DNA of 62,615 nucleotides from the NCBI GenBank assembly GCA_964617625.1, contig CAZTZL010000008.1, forward strand, positions 1-62,615, read 5' to 3'. Shown one piece after another: positions 35,301 to 44,400 of the stretch. The notes under the pieces are model-generated. The model ran no database searches, was not told where the DNA came from, and saw only the letters and a list, made by a program, of their open reading frames with translations. Both the position numbers and the translations under genes were made by a program. This DNA comes from CAZTZL01 sp964617625. GTDB lineage: Bacteria > Zhuqueibacterota > QNDG01 > DSAB01. The stretch's first letter is position 1, and the number at the start of each line of letters is the position of its first letter.

Positions 35301-35832
35301 TGTTACTGTCGGCGGTACAGCCAATCATTATCAATGGTTCAATGGCGGTGTGGAAATCGTCGATTCGGATAGTTCCACCTTTATAATAGAAGCCGTCACT
35401 TTGTCCGATTCAGGTGTTTATTCTTGCCAAATCACCAACACTCTTGCACCGGATTTGACTCTCTATTCCCGGCCAATCACTGTCCATGTCTCATCCGGTG
35501 TGGGCGTATCAGATCGTAATGGAACGATTCCGGAAAAGTTCGCGCTAAATCAGAATTATCCTAATCCGTTCAATCCTGAAACCACGATAGAATACCATCT
35601 GCCTCAATCCTCCGATGTGAAGCTGGTGGTCTATGATGTGCGAGGTCAAATGGTTCGGGAACTGGTCCCGGGGAATCAACCGGCCGGTTATCATCATGTA
35701 GTTTGGGACAGCAGGAACAGCGCCGGTCAGAAAGTGGCGACAGGGATTTATATTTATCGGATTGAGATAAAGGGAATGGGGGATGAGGAGAAGCGGTTTA
35801 TTGATATTAAAAAGATGGTACTGATGAAATGA
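32386..35832 (+). CDS. Giant secreted protein: LamG-like, two LRR blocks, two Ig-like domains, sorting tail
   Basis: The protein has 1148 residues. Order: signal peptide (1-23, ending TYSQD); a LamG/concanavalin-like domain (about 30-215); a leucine-rich repeat block of plant type (L..L.L..NQLTGSIP.EIGNL, ~24-residue units, about 220-545); an Ig-like domain (about 550-640); a second LRR block (about 645-945); a second Ig-like domain (about 950-1045); and a NYPNPFNPETTIEYHLP sorting domain to the end. Each LRR block begins with DSLALVALY.STDG.NWTDNTNWL. The Ig domains hold Y.C.IT.T. Such proteins are exported by T9SS-like systems and usually bind glycans or other cells. The ligand is unknown. 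Confidence 0.9.
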   Translation: MKRFSMISILMVVLFLYVSLTYSQDLSNLELIAHYPLKGTANDTTGNNEPMELTNTPFQDGGIYCNGNFIGTDPDSCDAITTNISDFDFTSFAISAKFKVDEINTRRPIIMGGRDYRWLGLFTDTDTTVGFEFNGYFDTALNSGVKFTLGEWHEITSTHDSTEGIARLYLDGTPVDSATVQFDHHNDNIFRITHGGLALTFKGVLKDLKIYSMVAPLSDFEKDSLALVALYNSTDGANWTDNTNWLTGPVDTWQGITVMDGRVNRINLPNNNLNGPIPIEIGNLDSLQSLYLNQNSLSGAIPFEIGNCLHLQIIYLQSNQLSGSIPSEIGNLSRLTKLYLNYNQLIGSIPTEIGNLVNLETLSLNDNQIAGSIPPQLGDLTVMKTLSLERNQLTGSIPAELGLLASLNALQLTSNQILGTVPAELGNLASLTILELGYNQLTGSIPNEIGKLTQLTRIMVNNNNLSGILPDTIWSLTDLTALRLEKNRFEGIIPANVSNLVNLELFWLYDNQLTELPDLSSIAALTNLKIQNNLFTFEDIEPNINVPTFTYSPQDSVGEAQDTTVTEGASLTLSVVVGGANNQYQWIKDGSAVTGAVSNDYTIDPVNFSDAGMYTCNITNTVAIDLTLNSHPFQVHVEPISIEQDSLALVALYDSTDGTNWTDNTNWLSGPVSTWYGITVDNDRVKQIDLTRNNLVGVIPPEIGDLTAVTNLYLNENKLSGSIPPEMGNLTLCERLYLTNNQLTGAIPPEIGNLASVEYLYMGNNQFIGLIPPEIGDLSNLSDFYLYGCQLTGSIPPEICNCKNLVGLYLYSNQLTGSIPPEIGNLTNLMFLSLQENQLTGSIPSEIGNMKELRRFSFHTNQLSGSIPSEIGNLTKLAYLFIHHNQLTGAVPEQIINATKLEQIHINHNQLDTLPDLSSLTSLNTLNIYNNKFTFEDIEPNINVPTFTYSPQDSVGEAQDTTVTEGESLNLSVTVGGTANHYQWFNGGVEIVDSDSSTFIIEAVTLSDSGVYSCQITNTLAPDLTLYSRPITVHVSSGVGVSDRNGTIPEKFALNQNYPNPFNPETTIEYHLPQSSDVKLVVYDVRGQMVRELVPGNQPAGYHHVVWDSRNSAGQKVATGIYIYRIEIKGMGDEEKRFIDIKKMVLMK
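33991..34087 (+). repeat. Near-identical direct repeat, copy 1, within the LRR gene
   Basis: This 97-base segment, which spans the end of the first LRR block and the start of the Ig-like domain (FEDIEPNINVPTFTYSPQDS), matches 35185-35281 with only a few third-position-type differences. It is much more alike than the flanking repeats, which suggests a recent duplication or gene conversion. Confidence 0.85.
35185..35281 (+). repeat. Near-identical direct repeat, copy 2, within the LRR gene
   Basis: Second copy of the segment at 33991-34087, at the junction of the second LRR block and second Ig-like domain, ~1.19 kb downstream in the same frame. Recombination between the copies would remove one whole LRR-Ig unit in frame. 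Confidence 0.85.
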
Positions 35833-35855
35833 GTTAAAGCTCAAGATGTCTGTTG

Positions 35856-35887
35856 AAAAGCACAGTCAATTTTGGCTGTGCTTTTTT
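35856..35887. terminator. Bidirectional terminator between convergent genes
   Basis: AAAAGCACAG (35856-35865) and CTGTGCTTTT (35876-35885) form a perfect 10-bp stem with a 10-base loop and T-rich flanks on both strands. It serves the LRR gene on the plus strand. The minus-strand gene's stop (35866-35868) falls in the loop, so it probably also ends that operon. Confidence 0.85.
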
Positions 35888-36360
35888 ATTTTCTTTCTTC
35901 GAAGAAAAATACAAGACTCCAGAATAATGATCAAACCAATCCATAAAGGGATGAAATCCATAATTTGATCCGCCCAGAGCAACTGGAAACCTCCGCTTTT
36001 CCAGGAGAATGGGAAAAACCAAAAAATACCTTCGTTCAAATGTTTTTGAAGCGCATCGAGAAAAAAGTGAAAAAAAGCACCACCAAGAAGATTGATAAAT
36101 ACTCTCCCGCGGATCGAAGATTCAAATAAGAGCGCTAAAAGAGCGCACGTGACTATCATTCCGAAGGGCGTATGAAAGGGAACAGTCCAATCTTTTGTTA
36201 TGGGAAACAGGATATAAAACGGACGTGTGAGAATATCCGGTAAAATCGTCCCGAAATAAAACAATATTCTGAAAGGAACCGGATTGTTTGCGCTCCTCGA
36301 AAAATCGAATGGTCGTTTCACCAAATGGCTGATAGCCACATGAGTCACAAGATCAGGCAT
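35866..36360 (-). CDS. YdjM/DUF457-like inner membrane metal-dependent hydrolase family protein
   Basis: The protein has 164 residues with about four hydrophobic helices. Family-style polar motifs lie near them: PDLVTHVAISHLVKRP at the N-terminus (two His), FYFGTILPDILTRPF (the LPD motif), VPFHTPFGMIV and GAFFHFFLDALQKH (His and Asp in a helix). This pattern fits the YdjM/DUF457 group of predicted membrane metal-dependent hydrolases, whose substrate is generally unknown. Its start overlaps the end of the upstream gene by 8 bases, so the two are co-translated. The last residues are basic. Confidence 0.7.
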   Translation of the reverse strand: MPDLVTHVAISHLVKRPFDFSRSANNPVPFRILFYFGTILPDILTRPFYILFPITKDWTVPFHTPFGMIVTCALLALLFESSIRGRVFINLLGGAFFHFFLDALQKHLNEGIFWFFPFSWKSGGFQLLWADQIMDFIPLWIGLIIILESCIFLRRKKIKKHSQN

Positions 36361-36796
36361 GCTGTTTCAACTCGACTTGAAATGATTTTATATTTAGGCA
36401 AAAATATTTTAGTAACAAAAATACGATCAAAATAACTGGAAGGACGGAGATCCAGATTTTCTCTCTCCTTTTTTTTGCGACAATCAGCTCGACTGCTTTC
36501 AGGTATCCCTCTTTTTGAAAGACGGCTTTCAATCCAATGTATTCTCCCTGGATAAGCCCAGTTGTATCCGAATAAACCCGTATAGCAGGATTGTTTTTCT
36601 GCAGCAGTTTGAATCCATCCGGATAAATTTTACCTATTGTAGGCTCATAATAGCTAGTAACTATGGCGCCATCATAGTTTTCAGGATATTTTAAACAATC
36701 AGAAACTGAAATCCATGGATGGTGATAAACACTGAAATAGCTGAGGCTGATGAGGCCCAGAAGCAAAAGAAAAATGTAGAATAACCTTGTTTTCAT
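36353..36796 (-). CDS. Small membrane protein with a periplasmic OB-fold-like domain
   Basis: The protein has 147 residues with a hydrophobic helix at each end (about 5-24 and 115-133). The middle ~85 residues are soluble: ISVSDCLKYPENYDGAIVTSYYEP, RVYSDTTGLIQGEYIGLKAVFQKEGYLKAVELIV. The G..I.LKAVF.KEGYL.A.EL string is like bacterial OB-fold modules such as CcmE or tRNA_anti-like proteins. This is an inference from pattern and I do not assign a function. It is the first gene of a two-gene minus-strand operon with the YdjM-like protein, perhaps as its partner. Confidence 0.6.
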   Translation of the reverse strand: MKTRLFYIFLLLLGLISLSYFSVYHHPWISVSDCLKYPENYDGAIVTSYYEPTIGKIYPDGFKLLQKNNPAIRVYSDTTGLIQGEYIGLKAVFQKEGYLKAVELIVAKKRREKIWISVLPVILIVFLLLKYFCLNIKSFQVELKQHA

Positions 36797-36885
36797 AGTT
36801 TATTAGATTGATAATGATTCCAAATGCACAATCCTTTCTTATAACATTCAAGAGCTTCCAGATAAGAGATACGTAAATATAGTAA

Positions 36886-36918
36886 AAAAGCCGATTCCTC
36901 AATAGGGAACCGGCTTTT
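36886..36918 (-). terminator. Terminator of the receptor-PorV operon (minus strand)
   Basis: AAAAGCCG-A-TTCC (36886-36898) and GGAA-C-CCGGCTTTT (36906-36918) pair with one internal mismatch. Read on the minus strand the hairpin is followed by a run of T. It lies 56 bases past the stop of the PorV-like gene. Confidence 0.82.
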
Positions 36919-36973
36919 ATTTACATGTCGTTTAGCAAACAATTTATATCAGATCATAATATGAATCAAACTA

Positions 36974-37987
36974 TTAAAAGGATAATCCGATACTCAACAT
37001 TTGTACATCATTCAGTATGCCGAAGCTGTGATAAGCATAATCCAGTCTGATTTCAGTTCCGGCAATCGGATATTTGAGGCCTCCGCCTGCACTCAATCCT
37101 TCTTCCGAGTCGTTCAATAACAGGGATTTGTACCCACCTCGCAGACTGAACATGTTGTTGAAAGTGTACTCAAGGCCGATATTAACACTTTCCGCATTGT
37201 CATTTGGATGAAGAGCATCAACTGACAAAATCAGATTGCTGTTGCTGATTCCTTTTAGAAAATCCATGGATACTCCTACTCTAAACATCAGGGGCAAATC
37301 AAATTGGTCGGTATTTAAACTTGCATTAATTTTATCATTGTTCCCTGAAATTTGAGGATCAGGATCTTTTTGCGTCAGCATGTCCCTTCCTGTCATTTGC
37401 ATTTTTGTGCCGTAATTGGAAATACTCATTCCAATTTTTAATCCCTGAAATTGGGTATCAAACATGGTACCCACATCAATAGCAAATGCACTGGCTTTAC
37501 TGTGATATATTTTTTCTTCGATATATTTGGCAGTAAATCCGATTGAAAACCGGTCTGTCAGGTTACGGGCATAACTGACCCCGACAGCTAAATCTCCGGC
37601 TGAAAATGTTTCGCCTGTTCCATCCGGCTGATCGATGGTTGTCCGTTCCATATCGTCCATAGTGAGAAATGTGGCATTGATTCCAATTGTTCCCGTGTTC
37701 CCGAGAGGAATCACCATGCCCGCATAATTGAAGGTGATATCTGCAATCCATCGGGTGTAACTGAATAAGGCTTCATATCCGGGAATTCGTGCAATTCCCG
37801 CAGGATTCCAGTACATGGCAGTCGCATCTTCAGCAAGTGTACAATAGGCACTTCCCATTCCGACAGCCCTGGAGCCAACATCGATGTTTAGAAAGCCCAC
37901 CGCTGTTGTACCGGATTTTGTGACCGGGTCCGCAATGAGGACTGTGCACAAAATCAATAAACCAATGACGATGATTTTTTTAAACAT
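36974..37987 (-). CDS. PorV/PorQ-like (UPF0164, FadL-fold) outer membrane protein
   Basis: The protein has 337 residues with a signal peptide (1-19, ending LIADP). The hallmark N-terminal segment is TAVGFLNIDVGSRAVGMGSAYCTLAEDATAMYWNPAGIA, present in PorV and PorQ family proteins. Amphipathic strands follow, and it ends MLSIGLSF with a C-terminal Phe. PorV of the type IX secretion system carries cargo bearing C-terminal sorting domains; this paralogue lies directly downstream of a gene for such a cargo-like protein, which supports a dedicated pairing. It is the last gene of the minus-strand receptor operon and a terminator follows. Confidence 0.87.
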   Translation of the reverse strand: MFKKIIVIGLLILCTVLIADPVTKSGTTAVGFLNIDVGSRAVGMGSAYCTLAEDATAMYWNPAGIARIPGYEALFSYTRWIADITFNYAGMVIPLGNTGTIGINATFLTMDDMERTTIDQPDGTGETFSAGDLAVGVSYARNLTDRFSIGFTAKYIEEKIYHSKASAFAIDVGTMFDTQFQGLKIGMSISNYGTKMQMTGRDMLTQKDPDPQISGNNDKINASLNTDQFDLPLMFRVGVSMDFLKGISNSNLILSVDALHPNDNAESVNIGLEYTFNNMFSLRGGYKSLLLNDSEEGLSAGGGLKYPIAGTEIRLDYAYHSFGILNDVQMLSIGLSF

Positions 37988-38041
37988 ATTTTTATCTCCT
38001 TAACAATTTTATTTCGGTTCTTAGTTGCTCCTGACGGGCAG

Positions 38042-41000
38042 CTATTTGATTACGGCGAATTTTCCGATTTTATTTCCATATTCACCGGCATCCACATGAT
38101 AAATATAGATTCCGAAGGAGATCTCCAATTCATCCTTGGTAAGCATATCCCAAATGGCTGTTCCATCCCATAAATCGGGATTGTCGGAATTGGATTGATA
38201 TACATCGTGCTCTATTGTATCGACGAGATAACCCTTGATGTTAAAAATTTTAATCGTACATTTCGGAGGTAAATGGGTAAAATGCAATTCCCGCGGACCG
38301 CGTCCCGAACCATACGGATTTTGAGGTTCCCAGCTGTTTGATACAATGTAAGGATTGGGAACGACTTTTATTTGTGCCATTTGCGCTTTAGCCAGTTCTT
38401 TGTCGATATATTCAGGCTTTGTTTGAAATTCATAGACATCGTGATTCAGGAAAGGTTTGTATTGAACCAGTTTCACCTGTTCCCCGATTCGCGGAAGTCT
38501 GAATTGATCCTCGGTTCCTGCTCCGGGAAGTGAAAGATTAAACTGCCAGCTTGGCACCAGCTCATTGGTACTGTCAGGTTCAAGAAAAATAATATTGTCT
38601 GATCTGTTTCCTTCCTGAAATGCTGAAAACATGCCATTATCTCCATCTCTTTCCCAGAGGGCGAATGCAACATCACAATTGAGAGTTGTGTTTCTTACCA
38701 TAAAATTAACGGGTCTCGATTCAAGTAAATCAGAGCTGGTCCGTTGGAACTCTGTGGACATGGCCATGCCTGAATCACCAAATATGATTTCGTAATCGTG
38801 GGGTTGAGCGATTCCTTTGCTGTAAACAGCAAAAGCATAATTATAAATGTTCAGGTTGGGATTAAGCACACCATCTGCTCCGGCCCATCCGGATTGATCT
38901 GTATTTGGTCCCATATCTTCGTCATTATGAAGTATCAGTCTGAAGCCCTGGGTTAGCGGGGCTTCATCTCCCTCGTGGAACATTGTGCATTTTGAAAACA
39001 CAGTATCCGGCTGGTCATTATTGGTCACATCCACAAGACTGAAAGATTTTGTAAAACCAAATCCCTTTGAGGTTGTTGAATCCACAAAAACGACCTGATA
39101 TGTGCGATCCAGAATAGAATCAGGTTCGATGACATGAATGCTGATATTCCCGCTTGTTGTGCTTCCATCGAGCCACCTGGCGTCTGATGTCTTTGCTGCA
39201 ACATGGCCGGCTACCGGTGCTTCCGGCCTGACGATAACGACATTGGGACCTTTCACATACTCGCCGGACATTTTACGTGTAAGAGCTTTCGTGCATTCTG
39301 TGGGCGCTATCCAAGCTACTGGATCTCCATGGTCGTATGAAGTCACTGCATAATAGTACTCGAAGCCATTTTTGGCAGTGGTATCCACATAGCTGTGATA
39401 CAGGCCGGTATTGTCTCCCAGCCAGAAATGGACACCCTCAATATCCACGGGTGCTGCGCCCTGGTAGCCGTCGTCTTTGATATCGAACTGCGCCAGAGGA
39501 ATCCGGATCGAAGTGGGTATGCCGTATTGGTCGGTCAATGCCGGCATGTCGTTCCATCCCAAGTCAGTGGAGCGGTAAATCCGGTACCCTTCAAAATCTT
39601 GTCCTGAGATGGGATCCACGCTGGATTCGGCTACATCATCCCAATACAGAGTCACCTTGTGATCTCCCGCAACCGCATATACTGTCGGAATGTCCGGTGC
39701 TTTTGAAAAATTGTAATTCAGGTTGTAAGCCTCGGCAAACCAATGTTTGTTACGTGTGATATCGGCTTCGTTGACCCCTGCGATCAGACCCATTGAAAAA
39801 CGTTCCGTCTTTCCAGCTTTTAATGGAAAATAACCGGAACCCCAGAGGAGTTCGATGTTATTTCTTTCCATGCGATCGTCAAATAAACCGGGAATAAGAT
39901 TGTCCCACACTTTTTCATCGTCGTAGTGGGGCATGGTTTCCCATTTGTACAAAGTAAAACTGGTAAGTCCCAGCATATCCGATTCGTCGATATCCAGGGC
40001 GTCGTAATGGGGTTCGCCTGGAGAGGGTACGCCGTCTTTTTCACCAGCATCGTTTGTATAGGGAATACCGTCTGCGCCCACATCGTCTTTTTCCGGGTTC
40101 CAGTCCCCGTCGTTATCGATGCCGTCGTCCCGTCTTTCGTCGATGAGAAGATTATCTTTTCCGGCATCCGTAAAATAGTCGATGCATCGGGCACCTTCAT
40201 AAAGATAAGTACGCACTTCGGCTCCGGGTTCTCCAAATTCGGCGCCGTTGCTTTCATCGATGAGTCCGTTGAGGTTGTCGTCGACCAGATTGAAGTCCAC
40301 TTCCTGAATCATTTTTCCCGGCCAGAATTTGAAGACCTGATCCTCAAAGTGTACATAAATCGTGTCATCGGGCATCTGGATTTTCGTTCTTTCAAAAGTA
40401 GAATAATCAATCAAAATAATATTCTGTCCGGCGGTTAATTCTGAGGGCAGAAACATAGCCTGCGAAACCGTTCCTCCCGAACCATTCGCACCGTCACCAT
40501 CGTTGTCGATGCCATCGTAGGGATTGCCCGGGCTTTCGAGAAAGGCACCGCCGAAACAACCCACAGGAGACCATCCTCCTCCTCCAATATCGTCGTAATC
40601 GTAAAGATAGGCAAGGTCTTCGTCTTTATTAAAGGCGCCGCAGTCGTCCCCGCTATCGGCGTCGCTCCCGGATATAGACTGACCCATATTGTTACCGACT
40701 TTGTAGCCAAAGACCATTTTGTCATGGTTGACGGTGCCCACGTTCTCAATATCAAAAAGAGTGAAAATTCCGTCTTCCACCAGGGCATTGGCCCACTGGA
40801 ATCCCCGGACGTACATCCGCAGACCCAGCCCTCTTCTCTCTTTATCCAGACTGTCCGGATAAAACAAGAACTCCCTGTTATTGTAATCATCGGCGACGAA
40901 GTAGCTCTCTTCTTCCGCATTTTTTACATCCCGGCCGAAATAACCATTCCATGAACCAGCCCATCCATCGGCAGAATATCTTTTATTTTCCGGGTCTCGA

Positions 41001-41455
41001 ATATCCGGCCAGTATTCAGGCCACGACCAACTCATATGGGACATAGCAAGGTCTTTGTTGTCTGAATTGGCAAATCCGGTAAGCGGTAAAAAAGTCCACC
41101 ATTCTCCATTTGGACCCTGATCCCCTGTGGAATAGCTGATCATGGAACTTCTATTTTCGCTGATAATGTGTTTCACCTGTCCTGTCGTATCGATCACTTC
41201 CCCACCGATGAAAGTATTGCCGTCCACCAGATAGATATGCCCAGTACCGACCGGCCATTCACCTGCAAAGTCTACCGTGTTATCTATTGAGCCGAAAGTT
41301 CCGTCGTTGTAGACGGTCACACGAAACAAATTGCCGTCGTGCAGTCCCTTTCTTATTTCTCTCTCATTGCCGTGAAGTCCTGCCATTTGAGCGTAAAGGA
41401 ATATCGGCATCAATCCCAGAAGTACAATTATAAGGATTCGGAATATCTTGTTCAT
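38042..41455 (-). CDS. Large secreted protein with calcium-type Asp repeats and PNPY-type sorting tail
   Basis: The protein has 1137 residues with a signal peptide (1-22, ending IFLYAQ). Acidic loops of calcium-binding type recur: NPYDGIDNDGDGANGSGG, DDNLNGLIDES, DGIDNDGDWNPEKDDVGADG. A fibronectin-III-like part follows (about 600-740: PDIPTVYAVAGDHKVTLYWDDVAE and FEYYYAVTSYDHGDP). The C-terminal ~110 residues hold IKVVPNPYIVSN and FGIYIYHVDAGEYGNKIGKFAVIK, the FlgD-Ig-like tail of T9SS-type cargo. It sits between a TonB receptor (20 bases before it) and a PorV-like gene. It takes the place a SusD lipoprotein has in Bacteroidetes pairs but shows no SusD features. Confidence 0.82.
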   Translation of the reverse strand: MNKIFRILIIVLLGLMPIFLYAQMAGLHGNEREIRKGLHDGNLFRVTVYNDGTFGSIDNTVDFAGEWPVGTGHIYLVDGNTFIGGEVIDTTGQVKHIISENRSSMISYSTGDQGPNGEWWTFLPLTGFANSDNKDLAMSHMSWSWPEYWPDIRDPENKRYSADGWAGSWNGYFGRDVKNAEEESYFVADDYNNREFLFYPDSLDKERRGLGLRMYVRGFQWANALVEDGIFTLFDIENVGTVNHDKMVFGYKVGNNMGQSISGSDADSGDDCGAFNKDEDLAYLYDYDDIGGGGWSPVGCFGGAFLESPGNPYDGIDNDGDGANGSGGTVSQAMFLPSELTAGQNIILIDYSTFERTKIQMPDDTIYVHFEDQVFKFWPGKMIQEVDFNLVDDNLNGLIDESNGAEFGEPGAEVRTYLYEGARCIDYFTDAGKDNLLIDERRDDGIDNDGDWNPEKDDVGADGIPYTNDAGEKDGVPSPGEPHYDALDIDESDMLGLTSFTLYKWETMPHYDDEKVWDNLIPGLFDDRMERNNIELLWGSGYFPLKAGKTERFSMGLIAGVNEADITRNKHWFAEAYNLNYNFSKAPDIPTVYAVAGDHKVTLYWDDVAESSVDPISGQDFEGYRIYRSTDLGWNDMPALTDQYGIPTSIRIPLAQFDIKDDGYQGAAPVDIEGVHFWLGDNTGLYHSYVDTTAKNGFEYYYAVTSYDHGDPVAWIAPTECTKALTRKMSGEYVKGPNVVIVRPEAPVAGHVAAKTSDARWLDGSTTSGNISIHVIEPDSILDRTYQVVFVDSTTSKGFGFTKSFSLVDVTNNDQPDTVFSKCTMFHEGDEAPLTQGFRLILHNDEDMGPNTDQSGWAGADGVLNPNLNIYNYAFAVYSKGIAQPHDYEIIFGDSGMAMSTEFQRTSSDLLESRPVNFMVRNTTLNCDVAFALWERDGDNGMFSAFQEGNRSDNIIFLEPDSTNELVPSWQFNLSLPGAGTEDQFRLPRIGEQVKLVQYKPFLNHDVYEFQTKPEYIDKELAKAQMAQIKVVPNPYIVSNSWEPQNPYGSGRGPRELHFTHLPPKCTIKIFNIKGYLVDTIEHDVYQSNSDNPDLWDGTAIWDMLTKDELEISFGIYIYHVDAGEYGNKIGKFAVIK

Positions 41456-41475
41456 ATCATAACCCCTTTCAGTGA

Positions 41476-44400
41476 TTAGAAATTAATTTCAACACCGGCC
41501 TGGATTTCTCGGGGAGAGGTATACCAGCCGGATTGAAGCACATAATGTTCAACAGTGCCGACCCGTGCCGCATCGTACGGAATTTCTGATGGTCTAATTC
41601 TGGTTGTGTATGTGGCAGTTCCCGAGTCTCCGTAGACATTGAGTTCGTCTCTCTGATCGAAGATATTGTATACATTGACAAATAGTGTCAGATTCAAGAC
41701 TCCCAGCGGGAATTTTCTATCGATATACAGATCCACACTCTTCTGACCGGGAAGCCTTGCACTGTTTGTCCTAAGAGCAGTTGAGGCAGATGCGCCAAGT
41801 ACTTCGCCGCTTGGAAATTGAGGTGTGTAGGGTTTTCCGGACCAGTATCGTCCGATCAAAGAAGCGTTCCATTTACCCAAACCAAAGATCAGAGAAGCGT
41901 TTAAAGTGTGGGGTTGATCCCAGATCATCGGTATCAATACGCGCCTCGGTTCGTCCTGATTTCGAATTGCATTAAAGGCATCCTTCGGATCCGAGTAGGT
42001 TCCTTCTGCAATCTGGTAGGTATAATCCAGCTTGGCTGCAAAGTTGTTGGCATACCTTTTTTCTATCTTGAAGGTGATTCCACGGACATTGGCGTAATCT
42101 TTGTTTTCATACATGGAATATTTAGTATCAGGGAGATATGTTGAGATCAAAGGGCTGGTGCTGACCCAGTCTCTGACATCGCGGTAAAACAGTGTGACGT
42201 CGATACCGATTACATCTGTCAATTGCTGCTGGAGGCCGATTTCGTACATCACGGTTTGTTGAGGTTTGAGGTCCGGATTTCCGAAAAGACGATAACTTCC
42301 GCCGCCTCCCGAAGTGAATTTGTAATCCGGGGATACATAAAGATACTGGAATTCAGGTATCTGATAGAAATGCCCGTAAGAGAAATGGATGACACCCCTG
42401 TCTGTGATGGGGTAGGCGATTCCCAGACGCGGACTGAATTTGTATTTGGGTTTCACGGATTTCAGCATGAAGCTTTTCCGTTCTTCGGGGGTGTATTTGA
42501 TTCTTTCATTTTCTGGTGCTTCTGGATTTTTGTATATGTTTTCGTCTTTAAACGGATTGTATATATTCGTGTCTGTCGGATCCACCGGTATGGAAGCGTC
42601 AGCATCGAAATAGTCAAAGCGAAGGCCAATGTTCACGATGATATCGTTGAATTCGATCTTGTCTTGAATGTAACCGGCGAATTCAATGGGCTTGTGCGCA
42701 TAAATATCGTGGTTGATGCTTGAGACGTCCGGAATGGCGGGTACAAACGGGACGATTTCTTCGCCGCCCACAGTTTTGGGTATCAGTGTATATTCGTCTA
42801 ACTTCAGCTCGTACTGACGGAATTCTAAACCGGTTTTGATCTGGTGGGTCCGGGTCATCTGGCTTGTCAGATCGAATTTCCCCAGCCAATAGGCAGTGCT
42901 TCGATTGGAGTGTTCCATGTCCATTCCGATTTTGTAGAAACTGTCCGATGCGGGTGCGGATATCGAGTCTGGATGTACGTATCCAACCGGACCATCCGGA
43001 TCAACGAAATAATCGTATGCAATTCGGTTTTGTTTTACATAGTTTAAATAGGCCAAATCTTCGGGGACACTTGGATCTAAAATTCTTGTTGAATCTGGGG
43101 CAAAGGTAACACGGACAAGGTATTTGGGAACTGTGTTGGGATCCTCGAATACATAGCGCTTGTATTCGGAATAAAATCGGTTCAGCCGGATTTCATAGAA
43201 TGTGTTGGGTGATAATACGTGGTTCCATGTCAAGATTTGGGATAATCCGTCGCTCTTCTGTGTCGGAAGTCCTCCCGGTACATAACGCATCTCATGACCT
43301 GTTATCAGGTATTGGCTGTTCGGATTTATTGGATTTTCAAATCCGAGCCAATAAGTGGTTTTGTTTTTCCATTGGTTCCAGAAGATACTGTAGTTAAGTT
43401 TGATGTTCGAGCTGGCACGAAATGTCAATTTTGCCTGGGCCGATGTTCTTTGATAGGGGTTCAGGGCGACGGTTGAACTGTCTCCGGGAACGCCAGTGGG
43501 TTTATACCATTCGCTTCCATAAAGGTAACCATCGTTGTAGAAATGACGGCCATTCACGAAGAAAGTTAATTTATTCTTTAAAAAAGGAATGGGACCGCTC
43601 AAGCTGAATTCTCCGTTATAGATGGGATTCAAGTCGGCGAGCGGATTTTTCATAATGCCGATGGATTTGATTACATTCGTAGTGGGATTGGTGCGAAGTT
43701 TCACTCCTTTTAATATGTCAAACTCATCTCCGGAATTCATGTAATCGCCAAAATAGGCTTTCACATGGCCCGAATATTTCTTCCCGCCTTCACTTGTGAT
43801 AATATTAATAATACCGGACATGGCCTGCCCATACTCTGCATTGAATGTGCCGCTGATCACCTGCAGTTCCTGGATGGAAGAATTTTCTACGACAACTCCC
43901 ATATCCCCGTTATATACGTCTGTGACAGCGACGCCGTCGACCCAAAAAGCAATTTCACCGGAACGGCCTCCGCGGATATGCAGATCTTCGCCTGATGACC
44001 CTGATTTTGTAATACCGGCCTGAAGTTCGAGTACATCATCTATTGTTTGAACAGGCAAGGCATTGATGTCGCTGTTGCTGACAGAAGCGAGCGAAGAAGT
44101 CATGTCTTTGCGAACCAGAGGACGATCTGCAACGATTGTAACGGACTCCGCAGATTCAAGTACGGTTTGTGGCAGGGACAGATCAATAGAGGTTGTCTGG
44201 TCAATATTGACACGAACATTTTTAACGATCAGAGTTTGGTATCCCATCATGGTCGCACGAAGGTTATAAGTGCCTGGCGGAACATTGATTATTGTATAAT
44301 ATCCCTCCGCATCAGCGGCACATCCCAAGGATGTTTCGTCGAGCATGATATTGCTGCCGTATAGAGGATCCCCTGTTTCTTTATCGGTGATTTTACCATT

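Noticed and set aside
39926..40438. 170-codon plus-strand frame inside the 1137-residue secreted protein
   Set aside because: It is antisense to the Asp-rich loops, which produces Val- and Phe-rich shadow sequence without family features.
42223..42723. 166-codon plus-strand frame inside the minus-strand TonB receptor
   Set aside because: Shadow of the barrel region; no signal, motif or Shine-Dalgarno.
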